Source: Enterobacter chuandaensis (GTDB lineage: Bacteria; Pseudomonadota; Gammaproteobacteria; Enterobacterales; Enterobacteriaceae). Taken from it: a stretch of DNA of 64,000 nt. The notes beneath the pieces are model-generated. The model was given only the letters and a program-made list of their open reading frames with translations, made no database searches and was not told the origin of the DNA. Both the position numbers and the translations under genes were made by a program. Of the stretch, positions 39,541 to 48,688 are shown piece by piece. Where the stretch lies: NCBI RefSeq assembly GCF_003594915.1, contig NZ_QZCS01000015.1:44507-108506 (forward strand), given 5' to 3'. Position 1 is the first letter of the stretch, and each line of letters begins with the position of its first letter.

Positions 39541-40418
39541 GGTTGGTCTGCTTCTAATTGTTTTTCAGCTTCTGCTGCTTTTTTAAGTTCGCGGTATACG
39601 CCGAGAGTGACAGTTATTTCGGCGCCAAGCAAGACGATACACCAGGTCCAGTAAACCCAGACAAACAAAATGGGGATCACCGCCAGCACGCCGTAAATCA
39701 GCTGATAAGAGGGGAACATGGTGATGTAGAGGGCAAACCCTTTTTTACCCAGTTCGAAAAGCACTGCCGCCACCAGCGCCCCAACTACCGCATCGCGGTT
39801 GGGCACGCGCGTGGTCGGTACAACGCTATAGAGCAGCCAGAATGAGAGCCACGACAGGATCAGCGGAAAAATACGCAACACGTTATCGATAACGCTGTTT
39901 AAATCACTCGCCCAGCGCAAGGAGAGAAGATACGAACTGATTGCCAGACTCGCCCCGGCCAGCAACGGCCCCAGCGTTAAAATCATCCAGTAGACGGCGA
40001 AGGAATAGACCTTAGGACGGATTTTTTTGCTTCGCCAGATGGTGTTAAGCGCGCTGTCGATGGAGTACATCAGCAGCAGCGCGGTGACAATAAGCCCGCA
40101 GGCCCCCACCGCCGTCATCTTGCTGGAGTTGGCAACAAACTGCTCGATGTAGTTCTGGATAACATCCCCGGTGGCAGGAATGAAGTTCGCAAAGACGAAA
40201 TGGCGAAGCTGCAGGCTGACGTCCGCAAACATCGGGAAAGCGGAAAAGAGCGCAAAGATAACCGCCACCAGCGGTACTAATGAGAGCAACGACACGTAGG
40301 CGAGGTTACCCGCCAGCGTGGTCATGTTGTCCTCATCAATGCGATGCCAGAGCAGCTTCAGCCAGGCCCTCAGTGGGCGAGTATGATGCGTGGCTTTTTG
40401 ATGAACGGTTTTTAGCAT
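39537..40418 (-). CDS. yihY: BrkB/YihY-family inner-membrane protein
   Basis: A 293-residue membrane protein with six helices, of the family once named ribonuclease BN; that activity was later assigned elsewhere and the real function is unknown. The conserved [24 protein letters not shown] at the start, the [12 protein letters not shown] segment near 115, and [15 protein letters not shown] near the end are present. The C-terminal tail is charged and differs from E. coli. It overlaps yihX by seven bases. Confidence 0.93.
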   Translation of the reverse strand: MLKTVHQKATHHTRPLRAWLKLLWHRIDEDNMTTLAGNLAYVSLLSLVPLVAVIFALFSAFPMFADVSLQLRHFVFANFIPATGDVIQNYIEQFVANSSKMTAVGACGLIVTALLLMYSIDSALNTIWRSKKIRPKVYSFAVYWMILTLGPLLAGASLAISSYLLSLRWASDLNSVIDNVLRIFPLILSWLSFWLLYSVVPTTRVPNRDAVVGALVAAVLFELGKKGFALYITMFPSYQLIYGVLAVIPILFVWVYWTWCIVLLGAEITVTLGVYRELKKAAEAEKQLEADQP

Positions 40419-41011
40419 AACTGCTTCGCAAAGTAGTTCGGTATCGTCTCTTTTCCGGTCACCAGAATTGACGTGATACCCAACTGGTTAGCTCCCTCTA
40501 TATTATCGTCGTTGTCGTCGAAAAAGACCGCATCGGCCGCGGTGAATCCCTCTGCCTGCAAAACAGCCTGATAAATTCCTGCTTCAGGCTTACGCATACC
40601 CATCTCTTGCGAAAGATAAATCTTATCTGCCGCCGCCTTAACTTCAGGGTATTCATCTGGCCAGAAGGTCGTGTGCAGACGGTTGGTGTTCGACAGCACA
40701 ACCACCCGGTGCCCCTGCTCGCGCAGCTTGTGCATAATGTCGATCACTTCCGGACGGATCGCGACGAACACCGCCTGCCAGCCGTGGGAAAACTGTTCAT
40801 AGCTTAACGAAAGCCCCATCTCCTGGCAGAAGCGTTCAGCAAACTCTTCATCGCTAATCTCCCCGCGCTCGTGCTGATGGAAGGTCTCCCCCATCGCGAA
40901 ATCCTGCTTTAACGTCGCCAGCGGCACACGGCTAAAGTCGCTCCAGGCCCCCAGCACCCGGTTAAAATCGATATCGACGATTACGTTTCCTAAGTCAAAG
41001 ATATAAAGCAT
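40412..41011 (-). CDS. yihX: Alpha-D-glucose-1-phosphatase YihX (HAD family)
   Basis: A 199-residue HAD phosphatase; the E. coli protein hydrolyses alpha-glucose-1-phosphate. Motif I is [11 protein letters not shown] at residues 5-15 with the nucleophile Asp, motif II VLSNTNR near 110, and motifs III/IV the Lys of MRKPEAG and FDDNDDN near 167. The start at 41011 (MLYIFDLG) follows GAAAGGAGATAAAC; the frame is open 15 codons further but the shorter form is conserved. It is the first gene of the yihX-yihY-dtd-yiiD operon. Confidence 0.96.
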   Translation of the reverse strand: MLYIFDLGNVIVDIDFNRVLGAWSDFSRVPLATLKQDFAMGETFHQHERGEISDEEFAERFCQEMGLSLSYEQFSHGWQAVFVAIRPEVIDIMHKLREQGHRVVVLSNTNRLHTTFWPDEYPEVKAAADKIYLSQEMGMRKPEAGIYQAVLQAEGFTAADAVFFDDNDDNIEGANQLGITSILVTGKETIPNYFAKQLC

Positions 41012-41098
41012 GTTTATCTCCTTTCGCCGTGGAGAGATAACTGTAGCGGGAATCACGAGATTTGACTATGCGTGCCATCTAAGGTGTGCGATCGATTT

Positions 41099-41569
41099 TT
41101 ACGGCGCGTTTTTACGACAGTACAGCGAAGGGACGTTCGACGCGGCAAAAAGCCACGCTCCACGGTACTCATCAATCATCAGGCTCAAATCTCTTCCCGG
41201 CGTACGATAAAAGCCCGGTAGCGTTGCATTGATATCAGCCTCATCCGCACTATCGGCGAAGGTTTTAACAATACGATCGTTATTTAATACGCGCGCGTTC
41301 TGATGATCGCTGTAGTGAAAATAGATGGTACGGTTGACTTCAGAAATCACGTGACCAAACAGTTTACCGTTAATGACAGCGGTCCCTTCCCGATGCTGCA
41401 TTCGCCAGGAAACCGTACCGACAAACCGGTTTTTACCAATCGTCCACTCCACATCACCTGTACAGCGTATCGGCGCGCTCGAAAAATGCGAATACGCTAA
41501 CCAGCCGCTGGTAATAGCAGCCCCCAGAAACGCCGCCAGCAAAATAATACGATTTCCGAGTCTCGTCAT
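41099..41569 (-). CDS. FidL-like membrane-anchored protein
   Basis: A 156-residue protein with one N-terminal membrane helix (about 8-25) and a periplasmic beta-rich domain with two cysteines (near 36 and 152). It resembles FidL of Salmonella SPI-3 in size, layout and position; the similarity is from memory and the function of FidL is unknown. Its ATG overlaps the stop of the MarT-like regulator (ATGA), so the two are co-translated. A role in sensing or modulating the regulator's periplasmic domain is plausible but not shown. Confidence 0.65.
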   Translation of the reverse strand: MTRLGNRIILLAAFLGAAITSGWLAYSHFSSAPIRCTGDVEWTIGKNRFVGTVSWRMQHREGTAVINGKLFGHVISEVNRTIYFHYSDHQNARVLNNDRIVKTFADSADEADINATLPGFYRTPGRDLSLMIDEYRGAWLFAASNVPSLYCRKNAP

Positions 41570-42309
41570 TGCTCATGCGCCCAAAAATAATGCGTGGTAC
41601 ATAACGCTGCCGCGTCATGTCGCGCATCGTTATTACAGACAAACGCCGCGATTCGCTCCGTTTTACTATAGCCGATAAGAAAAACGTATCGGTTTGCGGC
41701 ACACAGGCTGGGGTAATTTTTTAACAAGCGCAGGTAATGGTCCTGCATGTGTTCATTAGGTGCATAAAAGAGTTGGCAGGCGTTGGCCGTACTGCCCGTT
41801 GAAAGTGGAATGTAGTGACTAAACGGCATGTTATAGTGATGTTTATATAATATGCCTCCGTTAATAAGCGCGATCAGAAAAAGCGTAGCAGTGGCTATTA
41901 TTAACCACACCGGCTTCTTCATCACGATGCCCTCAGCTATTGCTGCGTCCTTATTGGCAATTACCGGCTCTGCGGTGGGAGTAAATACTTCAACCTGGGT
42001 GGCTTCGGAAAGCGTCAGCCCACGCCGTGAGATCGTTTTTACCGTATCGCGCGGTAACCCCACCTCAGCCAGCGCATTGCGCAATGTCAAAATGGCCTGG
42101 TAAAAGGTATTCGGTGTAGTTATGTCGTTACGTTCACCCCATCCCACCACCATTAACTGATTTTGCGAAATTATTTCGCCAGGATGGGTGACGAGATAAA
42201 GAAAGCAGAGGTTGGCAGGAAGCTGCAATTGTATCGTGCGCCCGATAATAGGATTCACCAGGGTTTTGTTTTCCGGGTCATACTCGACCAGCTTGTTAAT
42301 GAGATACAA
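41566..42309 (-). CDS. Membrane-anchored ToxR/CadC/MarT-like transcription regulator
   Basis: A 247-residue one-component regulator. An N-terminal OmpR-type winged helix (about 1-100; INPIIGRTIQLQLPANLCFLYLVTH and FYQAILTLRNALAEVG, then TVKTISRRGLTLSE) is followed by a linker, one membrane helix (about 133-154 in this numbering), and a periplasmic domain with three or four cysteines. The architecture equals CadC, ToxR and MarT. The start is tentative: TTG at 42309 stands five bases after AGGAAGG; the frame also opens with TTG at 42333. It shares the two-gene unit with the FidL-like protein. Confidence 0.8.
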   Translation of the reverse strand: MYLINKLVEYDPENKTLVNPIIGRTIQLQLPANLCFLYLVTHPGEIISQNQLMVVGWGERNDITTPNTFYQAILTLRNALAEVGLPRDTVKTISRRGLTLSEATQVEVFTPTAEPVIANKDAAIAEGIVMKKPVWLIIATATLFLIALINGGILYKHHYNMPFSHYIPLSTGSTANACQLFYAPNEHMQDHYLRLLKNYPSLCAANRYVFLIGYSKTERIAAFVCNNDARHDAAALCTTHYFWAHEQ

Positions 42310-42845
42310 TTTTACCTTCCTCTGCAATAACAATATTTAACCCTTCACACCCATATATTTAACAACAGTATAGGTCAGAAGGATTAGGACGCGATACCTC
42401 CCTACCTAAGATTAGAAACATCACATTATTTTTCAATTCGTTACAAGGCGTTTTTCTTAGGTGAGCCTCAGCTAAAAGGACATAATGAGATTTCATTACA
42501 CTTCGCCAGGCCAAATAATTATATTGAGCCACACGTTGAGAAAAGACTGACGTTCAGGCAGATCGAGGCGACGAATCTTTAGCTATTAGTGCTATTTCGT
42601 CAATTTCCTTTCGGGATTGTTTTTGCGGAATAATCTTAATAGTTTGATGAATATTCCTGGGTAACGTCTGGCAATCGATGTTCTGTCACAATGCCTACGG
42701 CCTGCAAGAATAGAGACAGCCAGGAATTTATATTCCCTGGCATTATTTCTCATAAAGACGTCAGGATCGCTGGATATGTTTCAAGATTGACACATTTGAA
42801 AGGCAGTGAAATATTGATAATGAAAATAAGACAGGAGTGGACTGG
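42310..42845. other. AT-rich intergenic region between two divergent regulators
   Basis: This 536-base gap between the MarT-like gene (minus strand) and the LuxR-type gene (plus strand) contains no frame that looks like a gene. It is clearly AT-rich. It should hold both promoters and upstream regulatory sites, and such a long, AT-rich region is typical of H-NS-silenced virulence loci. No dyad strong enough to name was found. Confidence 0.5.
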
Positions 42846-43463
42846 ATGATAACATCGTCGCAAAAGGTTGTCCGCTGTATAAGCTGCGAACTGTCCTGTC
42901 AGTTATTCCCGGATAACACAGTGCGCTCACAATACTGTGGCAGCGCCTCCTTCGCAGTTTGGCCGGTGGGAAATCATTTCCTGCAACTTGCAGTAGAAAA
43001 TAAAATATTGTCCGGGAACAAGAATCACTTATTACGCGGATTTATTTTTGTAGATTTTTCGATATATAACCTACGCCTGCTTGTCGATCCGCAATGGATT
43101 GAACATCTGGCAATGACTAACATGCACATCGTGCTTATCACAGACCGTAAACTGGAGGCGTTGGCCCATTACTTTTTCGCTCATCGCAGTGAAATAAAGG
43201 GAATTATTTATTCAGATGACAATGACGCTTTATTGCAGGAAAAAATTAACCATCTTTTTTCCGGCAGGCGAGTGAGCAGCAGGCGAAGAAACACCCTGAA
43301 TACTGTTGAATTCACTTTACTTAACAGATTTATGTCAGGAGTGTGCCTCCAGGAGATAATAAAAACAGCCAGCGTTGATGTGAAAAAAATTTACGTTCAT
43401 AAAATACGATTAGAGAGGAAGTTAGGTACCAGCATTCATAAAATACTCGTTTCTATTTTGTAA
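42846..43463 (+). CDS. LuxR-type (GerE) transcription regulator upstream of the autotransporter
   Basis: A 205-residue protein. The C-terminal 55 residues form a LuxR-type helix-turn-helix (LNTVEFTLLNRFMSGVCLQEIIKTASVDVKKIYVHKIRLERKLGT), in which the usual glycine-rich turn is partly replaced. The N-terminal part (about 1-140) has no phospho-acceptor pattern that I recognise; the segment NMHIVLITDRKLEALAHYFF and IIYSDDNDALLQEKI resemble the RcsA/BglJ/CsgD-like group loosely. The ATG at 42846 is chosen over a GTG at 42837 because of ACAGGAG with eight-base spacing. It points toward the autotransporter 71 bases downstream and probably regulates it. Confidence 0.7.
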   Translation: MITSSQKVVRCISCELSCQLFPDNTVRSQYCGSASFAVWPVGNHFLQLAVENKILSGNKNHLLRGFIFVDFSIYNLRLLVDPQWIEHLAMTNMHIVLITDRKLEALAHYFFAHRSEIKGIIYSDDNDALLQEKINHLFSGRRVSSRRRNTLNTVEFTLLNRFMSGVCLQEIIKTASVDVKKIYVHKIRLERKLGTSIHKILVSIL

Positions 43464-43534
43464 TTTCAACTTCTTAACATACCCACATTTAATGGTGTGG
43501 AGGATGTTTTACGCCTGAAAGAAAGGGGGCAGTC

Positions 43535-46432
43535 ATGCCATATTTATTGAAACATTCACCTGTCGCCGTTGCGATTTCGCTGGCGCTATCGTCAGCGCTA
43601 TTTACCGCGAATGCAGCAGTTATCGATTTTGCTAATTTACCTGCCACCGGAGCAGTAACGGATTTGCCTGCAGAAATACAGGCGCTGATTCCTGCAACGG
43701 CAAACGCGAACTTTAGCAAAAATACCAGCGATCCTAACTATGTCTACCAGTACAGCCCGGGCAATATCCCTGTCTATGGGGATGGGATCACGCTTGAAGG
43801 ACCAGGGGCGGAAGCCTTTGAGCATTCGGTCACCGTTATCCAGAACTCCACGTCCGGCAGCCCGGGGGTGATATTTGGTGACGATTTGACTATTCGTACC
43901 CAGTCAAAAGTCGCTGCCAATAATGGTAAAGATGTCGACGGTATTCGTACCCATGGTATGAACACACCGGACAACCCGGTGTTTATCATTACCGGCGACC
44001 GCACCCACATTTACGTTAATGGCCAAAGCGGCGATGGCATTAATGCCGGGTACAGCTCCTTCAGTCAGGGCTCTCTCGGCTCCGCCAATGTTTATGTGGG
44101 TGACGATCTCTATATCGAAACCACCGGCAGTACCGGTCGCGGCATTAGCGCCTATGCACTGAATGATGCCTCGAAGGCCAAAAATAACATTGTCGTCGGC
44201 GATCGTGCGCATATTGTGACACGGGGTACCTACGCCGAGGGGATTCGTACCAACCAGAGCGGCTCATCCGTCAGCCTGGGGGATGAGGCCACTATCGAAA
44301 CGTACGGCACATCGGCCTACGGCCTGTATACGGGTTCTGCCTCCAGAATCGAGCTGGGAAAAAAAGCGACCATTACCACCGACGCGGCCAGTGCCTCCGG
44401 CGTGTATTCTACCGGCTCGTCAACCATCACCCTTGATGAAGGCGCGACCATCACCACCAACGGTGCCAGCGCGCATGGCGTCTATGCGTACACAGCAGCG
44501 GTAAACGTTGGGGATAACGTCACCATTGCGGTCAACAGCAGTGAGAAAACCAGTAGCTCCGCGCAAGCACCGCACGGGATGTACGCCTGGTCACGCGGCG
44601 TGATAACGCTTGAGGGCGGCGCAACCATTACCACCGCAGGCCAGCGCGACAACGGAAGCTATGCCCTGAACGCCAGCAACGGTGGAGTGATTGATGCCTC
44701 CACGGGCGGCAAATTCATCCTCAACGGCGATATCCTCTCCGCTGGCGGCGTCGCGGCCACCAGCACCCTTCCGGCACAAAACAGCACCATTACGCTGACA
44801 ATGAATAACAACTCACTGTGGAACGGAGCGTCCTACATTGAGAGCAATGCCGCAGGCAGCGGTGCCATCGCACTTACGATGAATGATGCCGTGTGGAATA
44901 TGCGCGACAGCTCCACGCTGACCAGCCTGACCCTGAATGCGGGCGGCACGGTTAATTTCCAGCATGCCGGGGATGCGGCATGGCAAACCCTGACCATCAA
45001 TGAGGATTACATCGGCAATGGCGGCAAGCTGGTTTTCAATACCGTGCTGTTTGACGATACTTCGGAAACGGACAAGCTGATTGTCGAAGGAAACACGTCC
45101 GGCCATACCGGCGTGGAAGTGAACAACATTGGCGGTACCGGCGCACAAACCGTAGAAGGAATTGAAATTGTCAGTGTAGGCGGCAACTCTGACGGGACGT
45201 TTGAGAAAGCCAGCCGTATCGTGGCGGGGGGTTATGACTATAACGTTGTGCAGAAAGGAAAGAACTGGTTCCTGACCAGCCTGGCTGAACCCGTTGACCC
45301 ACCTGTCGACCCGGTAGATCCCCCTGTTGACCCTGTCGACCCGCCTGTTGACCCGGTTGACCCCCCTGTAGATCCCGTCGACCCTGTGGACCCGCCAGTT
45401 GACCCGGTGATCCCGCCGCAGGAACCGGTACCGCCTGCTGCGCCGCCGAAAAGCGAGCACCAGTACCGCCCGGAATTTGGCAGCTATCAGGCGAACAGCT
45501 ATGCGGCAAATACGCTATTTATGACCCGCCTGCACGATCGTCTGGGTGAAACGCAGTACACCGACCTGCTTACCGGCGAGAAAAAAGTGACGAGCCTGTG
45601 GATGCGTAACGTCGGCGGGCATACGCGTTTCAACGACGGCAGCGGCCAGCTAAAAACGACCGCCAATCGCTACGTGCTGCAGCTGGGCGGCGATGTTGCC
45701 CAGTGGAGCACTGATGGCCTGGACCGCTGGCATCTTGGCCTGATGGCAGGCTACGGCAACAGCCAGAGCCGGAGCGCTTCCAGCCTGACCGGATACCACT
45801 CACGTGGCGAAGTGAATGGCTATAGCGTTGGTCTGTACGGTACCTGGTACGCAAACGAAGCCGATAAAAGCGGCACCTACGTTGATAGCTGGGTGCTGTA
45901 TAACTGGTTCGATAATAAGGTGATGGGGCAGGACCAGGCGACTGAGCGTTATCACTCCAGCGGCCTGACCGCCTCTGTAGAAGCGGGTTATAGCGTTAAG
46001 GTGGGTGAAAGCGGCCGCAACAGCTACTGGCTCCAGCCGAAGGCGCAGGCCGTCTGGATGGACGTGAAGGCTGACGACCATCGCGAGCGCAACGGCACGC
46101 GGGTGAAAGATGAAACTAAAGGGAACCTGATGACGCGTCTCGGCGTGAAGGCCTACATCAGCGGACATAACGCGATGGATGACGGTAAATCCCGTACCTT
46201 CCAGCCGTTTATCGAGGCAAACTGGATCCACAATACCCAGACCACGCGCATTCGCATGGATGACGTCAGCAATGAGATGCGCGGTACGCGCAATATTGGT
46301 GAGCTAAAGACGGGCGTCGAGGGGCAAATTACGCCGCAGCTTAGCGTCTGGGGCAATGTGGCACAGCAGATTGGCGACAAAGGCTACAGCGATACGCAAG
46401 GGATGCTGGGGGTGAAATACAGCTTCAAATAG
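43535..46432 (+). CDS. AIDA/MisL-type autotransporter adhesin
   Basis: A 965-residue type V secreted protein. It has a signal peptide (about 1-27, ending in TANA), a passenger (about 28-585) with beta-helix-forming repeats of about 25 residues such as ATITTDAASASGVYSTGSS and ATITTNGASAHGVYAYTAA, a proline-rich linker built from PVDP units (about 585-637), and a C-terminal beta-barrel (about 690-965) beginning TSLWMRNVGGHTRFNDGSG and ending GMLGVKYSFK. The barrel wording is that of AIDA-I, MisL and ShdA. The ATG follows AAGGGGGCAGTC. Adhesion to host or environmental surfaces is inferred from the family; the ligand is unknown. Confidence 0.92.
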   Translation: MPYLLKHSPVAVAISLALSSALFTANAAVIDFANLPATGAVTDLPAEIQALIPATANANFSKNTSDPNYVYQYSPGNIPVYGDGITLEGPGAEAFEHSVTVIQNSTSGSPGVIFGDDLTIRTQSKVAANNGKDVDGIRTHGMNTPDNPVFIITGDRTHIYVNGQSGDGINAGYSSFSQGSLGSANVYVGDDLYIETTGSTGRGISAYALNDASKAKNNIVVGDRAHIVTRGTYAEGIRTNQSGSSVSLGDEATIETYGTSAYGLYTGSASRIELGKKATITTDAASASGVYSTGSSTITLDEGATITTNGASAHGVYAYTAAVNVGDNVTIAVNSSEKTSSSAQAPHGMYAWSRGVITLEGGATITTAGQRDNGSYALNASNGGVIDASTGGKFILNGDILSAGGVAATSTLPAQNSTITLTMNNNSLWNGASYIESNAAGSGAIALTMNDAVWNMRDSSTLTSLTLNAGGTVNFQHAGDAAWQTLTINEDYIGNGGKLVFNTVLFDDTSETDKLIVEGNTSGHTGVEVNNIGGTGAQTVEGIEIVSVGGNSDGTFEKASRIVAGGYDYNVVQKGKNWFLTSLAEPVDPPVDPVDPPVDPVDPPVDPVDPPVDPVDPVDPPVDPVIPPQEPVPPAAPPKSEHQYRPEFGSYQANSYAANTLFMTRLHDRLGETQYTDLLTGEKKVTSLWMRNVGGHTRFNDGSGQLKTTANRYVLQLGGDVAQWSTDGLDRWHLGLMAGYGNSQSRSASSLTGYHSRGEVNGYSVGLYGTWYANEADKSGTYVDSWVLYNWFDNKVMGQDQATERYHSSGLTASVEAGYSVKVGESGRNSYWLQPKAQAVWMDVKADDHRERNGTRVKDETKGNLMTRLGVKAYISGHNAMDDGKSRTFQPFIEANWIHNTQTTRIRMDDVSNEMRGTRNIGELKTGVEGQITPQLSVWGNVAQQIGDKGYSDTQGMLGVKYSFK

Positions 46433-46439
46433 CAACAAA

Positions 46440-46470
46440 AAAGCCGCTGAGAAATCAGCGGCTTTTTTTA
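46440..46470. terminator. Bidirectional terminator between the autotransporter gene and typA
   Basis: AAAAGCCGCTGA-GAAA-TCAGCGGCTTTTTTT is a perfect ten-base stem with a GNRA-type loop, A tract on the left and T tract on the right, between two convergent stops. Confidence 0.95.
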
Positions 46471-46486
46471 CTACGGATTGACCGTA

Positions 46487-48310
46487 TTAGTCTTCTTTCG
46501 CACCGCGCATAGCACGTTTACGATCGTTCTCGGTCAGGTGACGTTTACGGATACGAATTGACTGTGGAGTCACTTCTACCAGTTCGTCATCATCGATGAA
46601 CTCCAGAGCCTGCTCCAGCGTCATCTTGATCGGTGGAACCAGAACCGTTGCTTCGTCAGTACCGGACGCACGCATGTTGGTCAGTTTCTTACCGGTCAGG
46701 CAGTTTACGGTCAGGTCGTTAGAACGACTGTGAATACCGATGATCTGGCCTTCGTAAACTTCAGCACCGTGACCCAGGAACAGCTTGCCGCGATCCTGCA
46801 GACCGAACAGCGCAAACGCAACCGCTTTACCCTGACCGTTGGAGATCAGTACGCCGTTGTTACGCTGGCCCACTTCGCCCGGACGAACGTCGTCGTAGTG
46901 GCTGAAGGTGGAGTACAGCAGGCCGGTACCGGAGGTCATGGTCATGAACTCAGAACGGAAGCCGATCAGGCCACGGCTTGGGATCACGTAGTCGAGACGT
47001 ACGCGGCCTTTGCCGTCTGGATTCATGTTTTTCAGGTCGCCTTTACGCTCGCCCAGCGCCTGCATCACAGAACCCTGGTGCTGCTCTTCTACGTCCAGCG
47101 TTACGTTTTCGAACGGCTCTTGTTTACGGCCATCGATTTCGCGGAAGATAACTTTCGGACGGGAAACCGCCATCTCGAAACCTTCACGACGCATGTTTTC
47201 GATCAGAACAGACAGGTGCAGCTCACCACGACCGGAAACGCGGAATGCATCAGCGTCTTCGGTTTCTTCAACGCGCAGCGCAACGTTGTGCACCAGCTCT
47301 TTGTTCAGGCGGTCAAGGATCTGACGAGAGGTAACGAACTTACCTTCTTTACCACAGAACGGAGAGGTGTTGACGTTGAAGAACATGGATACGGTTGGTT
47401 CATCAACGGACAGGGCTGGCAGCGCTTCGACGTTCTGCGGATCGCAGATGGTGTCGGAGATGTTCAGTTCACCCAGACCGGTGATTGCGATGATGTCGCC
47501 CGCTTCAGCGATGTCGCTCTCGATACGCTCAAGACCCAGGTGAGTCAGTACTTTACCGACTTTACCGTTACGGGTTTTGCCTTCGCTATCGATGATAGTG
47601 ACCTGCTGGTTAGGCTTCACTTTACCGCGCTTGATACGACCAATGCCGATTACGCCAACGTAGTTGTTGTAGTCGAGCTGGGAGATCTGCATCTGCAGGG
47701 TGCCTTCCAGGTCAACGTTTGGCGCAGGAACACGGTCAACAATCGCCTGATACAGCGGGGTCATGTCTTCAGCCATGTCTTCGTGGTCCAGACCTGCAAT
47801 ACCGTTCAGCGCAGAGGCATAAACGATAGGGAAGTCCAGCTGCTCGTCGGTCGCGTCGAGGTTAACGAACAGGTCGAAGACCTGGTCAACAACCCAGTCA
47901 GGACGCGCGCCAGGGCGGTCAACTTTGTTGATAACAACGATTGGCTTCAGACCATGGGCAAAAGCTTTTTTGGTCACGAAGCGCGTCTGTGGCATTGGGC
48001 CATCCATTGCGTCAACGACCAGCAGAACGGAGTCTACCATGGACATTACACGTTCAACTTCACCACCGAAGTCGGCGTGCCCTGGGGTATCAACGATGTT
48101 GATACGGTAGTCATTCCATTTAATCGCGGTGTTTTTCGCGAGGATGGTAATCCCACGCTCTTTCTCCAAATCGTTGGAGTCCATCACGCGTTCTTGGGTT
48201 TCGGCACGCGCATCAAACGTACCGGATTGCTGCAGCAGCTTGTCAACCAGGGTAGTTTTACCATGGTCTACGTGCGCGATGATGGCGATGTTACGCAAAT
48301 TTTCGATCAC
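46487..48310 (-). CDS. typA: Ribosome-associated GTPase TypA (BipA)
   Basis: Translational GTPase of the EF-G/LepA group that acts in 50S assembly and stress or low-temperature growth. The 607-residue protein has the G motifs [10 protein letters not shown] at residue 12, [12 protein letters not shown] near 76 and NKVDRPGA near 130, then domains II, III, V and the BipA-specific C-terminal domain ending in [18 protein letters not shown]. Codon bias is strong. It is divergent from glnA across a 378-base control region, as in E. coli. Confidence 0.98.
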   Translation of the reverse strand: MIENLRNIAIIAHVDHGKTTLVDKLLQQSGTFDARAETQERVMDSNDLEKERGITILAKNTAIKWNDYRINIVDTPGHADFGGEVERVMSMVDSVLLVVDAMDGPMPQTRFVTKKAFAHGLKPIVVINKVDRPGARPDWVVDQVFDLFVNLDATDEQLDFPIVYASALNGIAGLDHEDMAEDMTPLYQAIVDRVPAPNVDLEGTLQMQISQLDYNNYVGVIGIGRIKRGKVKPNQQVTIIDSEGKTRNGKVGKVLTHLGLERIESDIAEAGDIIAITGLGELNISDTICDPQNVEALPALSVDEPTVSMFFNVNTSPFCGKEGKFVTSRQILDRLNKELVHNVALRVEETEDADAFRVSGRGELHLSVLIENMRREGFEMAVSRPKVIFREIDGRKQEPFENVTLDVEEQHQGSVMQALGERKGDLKNMNPDGKGRVRLDYVIPSRGLIGFRSEFMTMTSGTGLLYSTFSHYDDVRPGEVGQRNNGVLISNGQGKAVAFALFGLQDRGKLFLGHGAEVYEGQIIGIHSRSNDLTVNCLTGKKLTNMRASGTDEATVLVPPIKMTLEQALEFIDDDELVEVTPQSIRIRKRHLTENDRKRAMRGAKED

Positions 48311-48462
48311 AACTTTGCCTCAGGCATTTAGAAATAGCGCGTTATTGTACACGGATTAATCGCACTACAAAACAGGATCACAAACATCCCCCGCAAACAA
48401 GTATTGCAGAGATGCTTTGTGATCGCTTTCACGGAGCGGTAAAAGGGCACTTTAACGTAAAT

Positions 48463-48599
48463 TGCACCAATATGGTGCTCAATGTTCACATTGAAGCACT
48501 ATACTGGTGCAACAAATCCATCATGGTGCAGCCCTTTTGCACTATGGTGCGCATGATAACGCCTTTTTGGGGTGTTTTAAAAGTTGGCACAGATTTCGC
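48463..48599 (+). promoter_or_regulatory. glnA control region: NtrC enhancers and sigma-54 promoter
   Basis: Two strong NtrC dyads are present: TGCACCAATATGGTGCT (48463-48479) and AGCACTATACTGGTGCA (48495-48511). Weaker TGGTGCA-type sites follow to about 48550. The sigma-54 element TTGGCACAGATTTCGCT (48584-48600) has GG-N10-GC spacing. The layout reproduces the E. coli glnAp1/p2 region. This explains most of the 378-base gap between typA and glnA. Confidence 0.92.
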
Positions 48600-48688
48600 T
48601 TTATAAAAAATACATGGCAACAGCCAGTACAAACAGAAATTGAAGACCTCGTTACCACGACGACAATGACCAATCTGGAGAGTTAAGT

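Noticed and set aside
45289..45447. Regularly spaced direct repeats suggesting a CRISPR array
   Set aside because: The repeats are in-frame PVDP codons inside the autotransporter gene, without unique spacers of constant length or adjacent cas genes.
25388..46432. Prophage or transposon origin for the accessory blocks
   Set aside because: No integrase, transposase, attachment-site duplication or phage structural gene was found near any of them.
46730..48331. 533-codon open frame antisense to typA
   Set aside because: Arises from the biased codon use of typA; its low-complexity translation and lack of recognisable domains argue against a gene.
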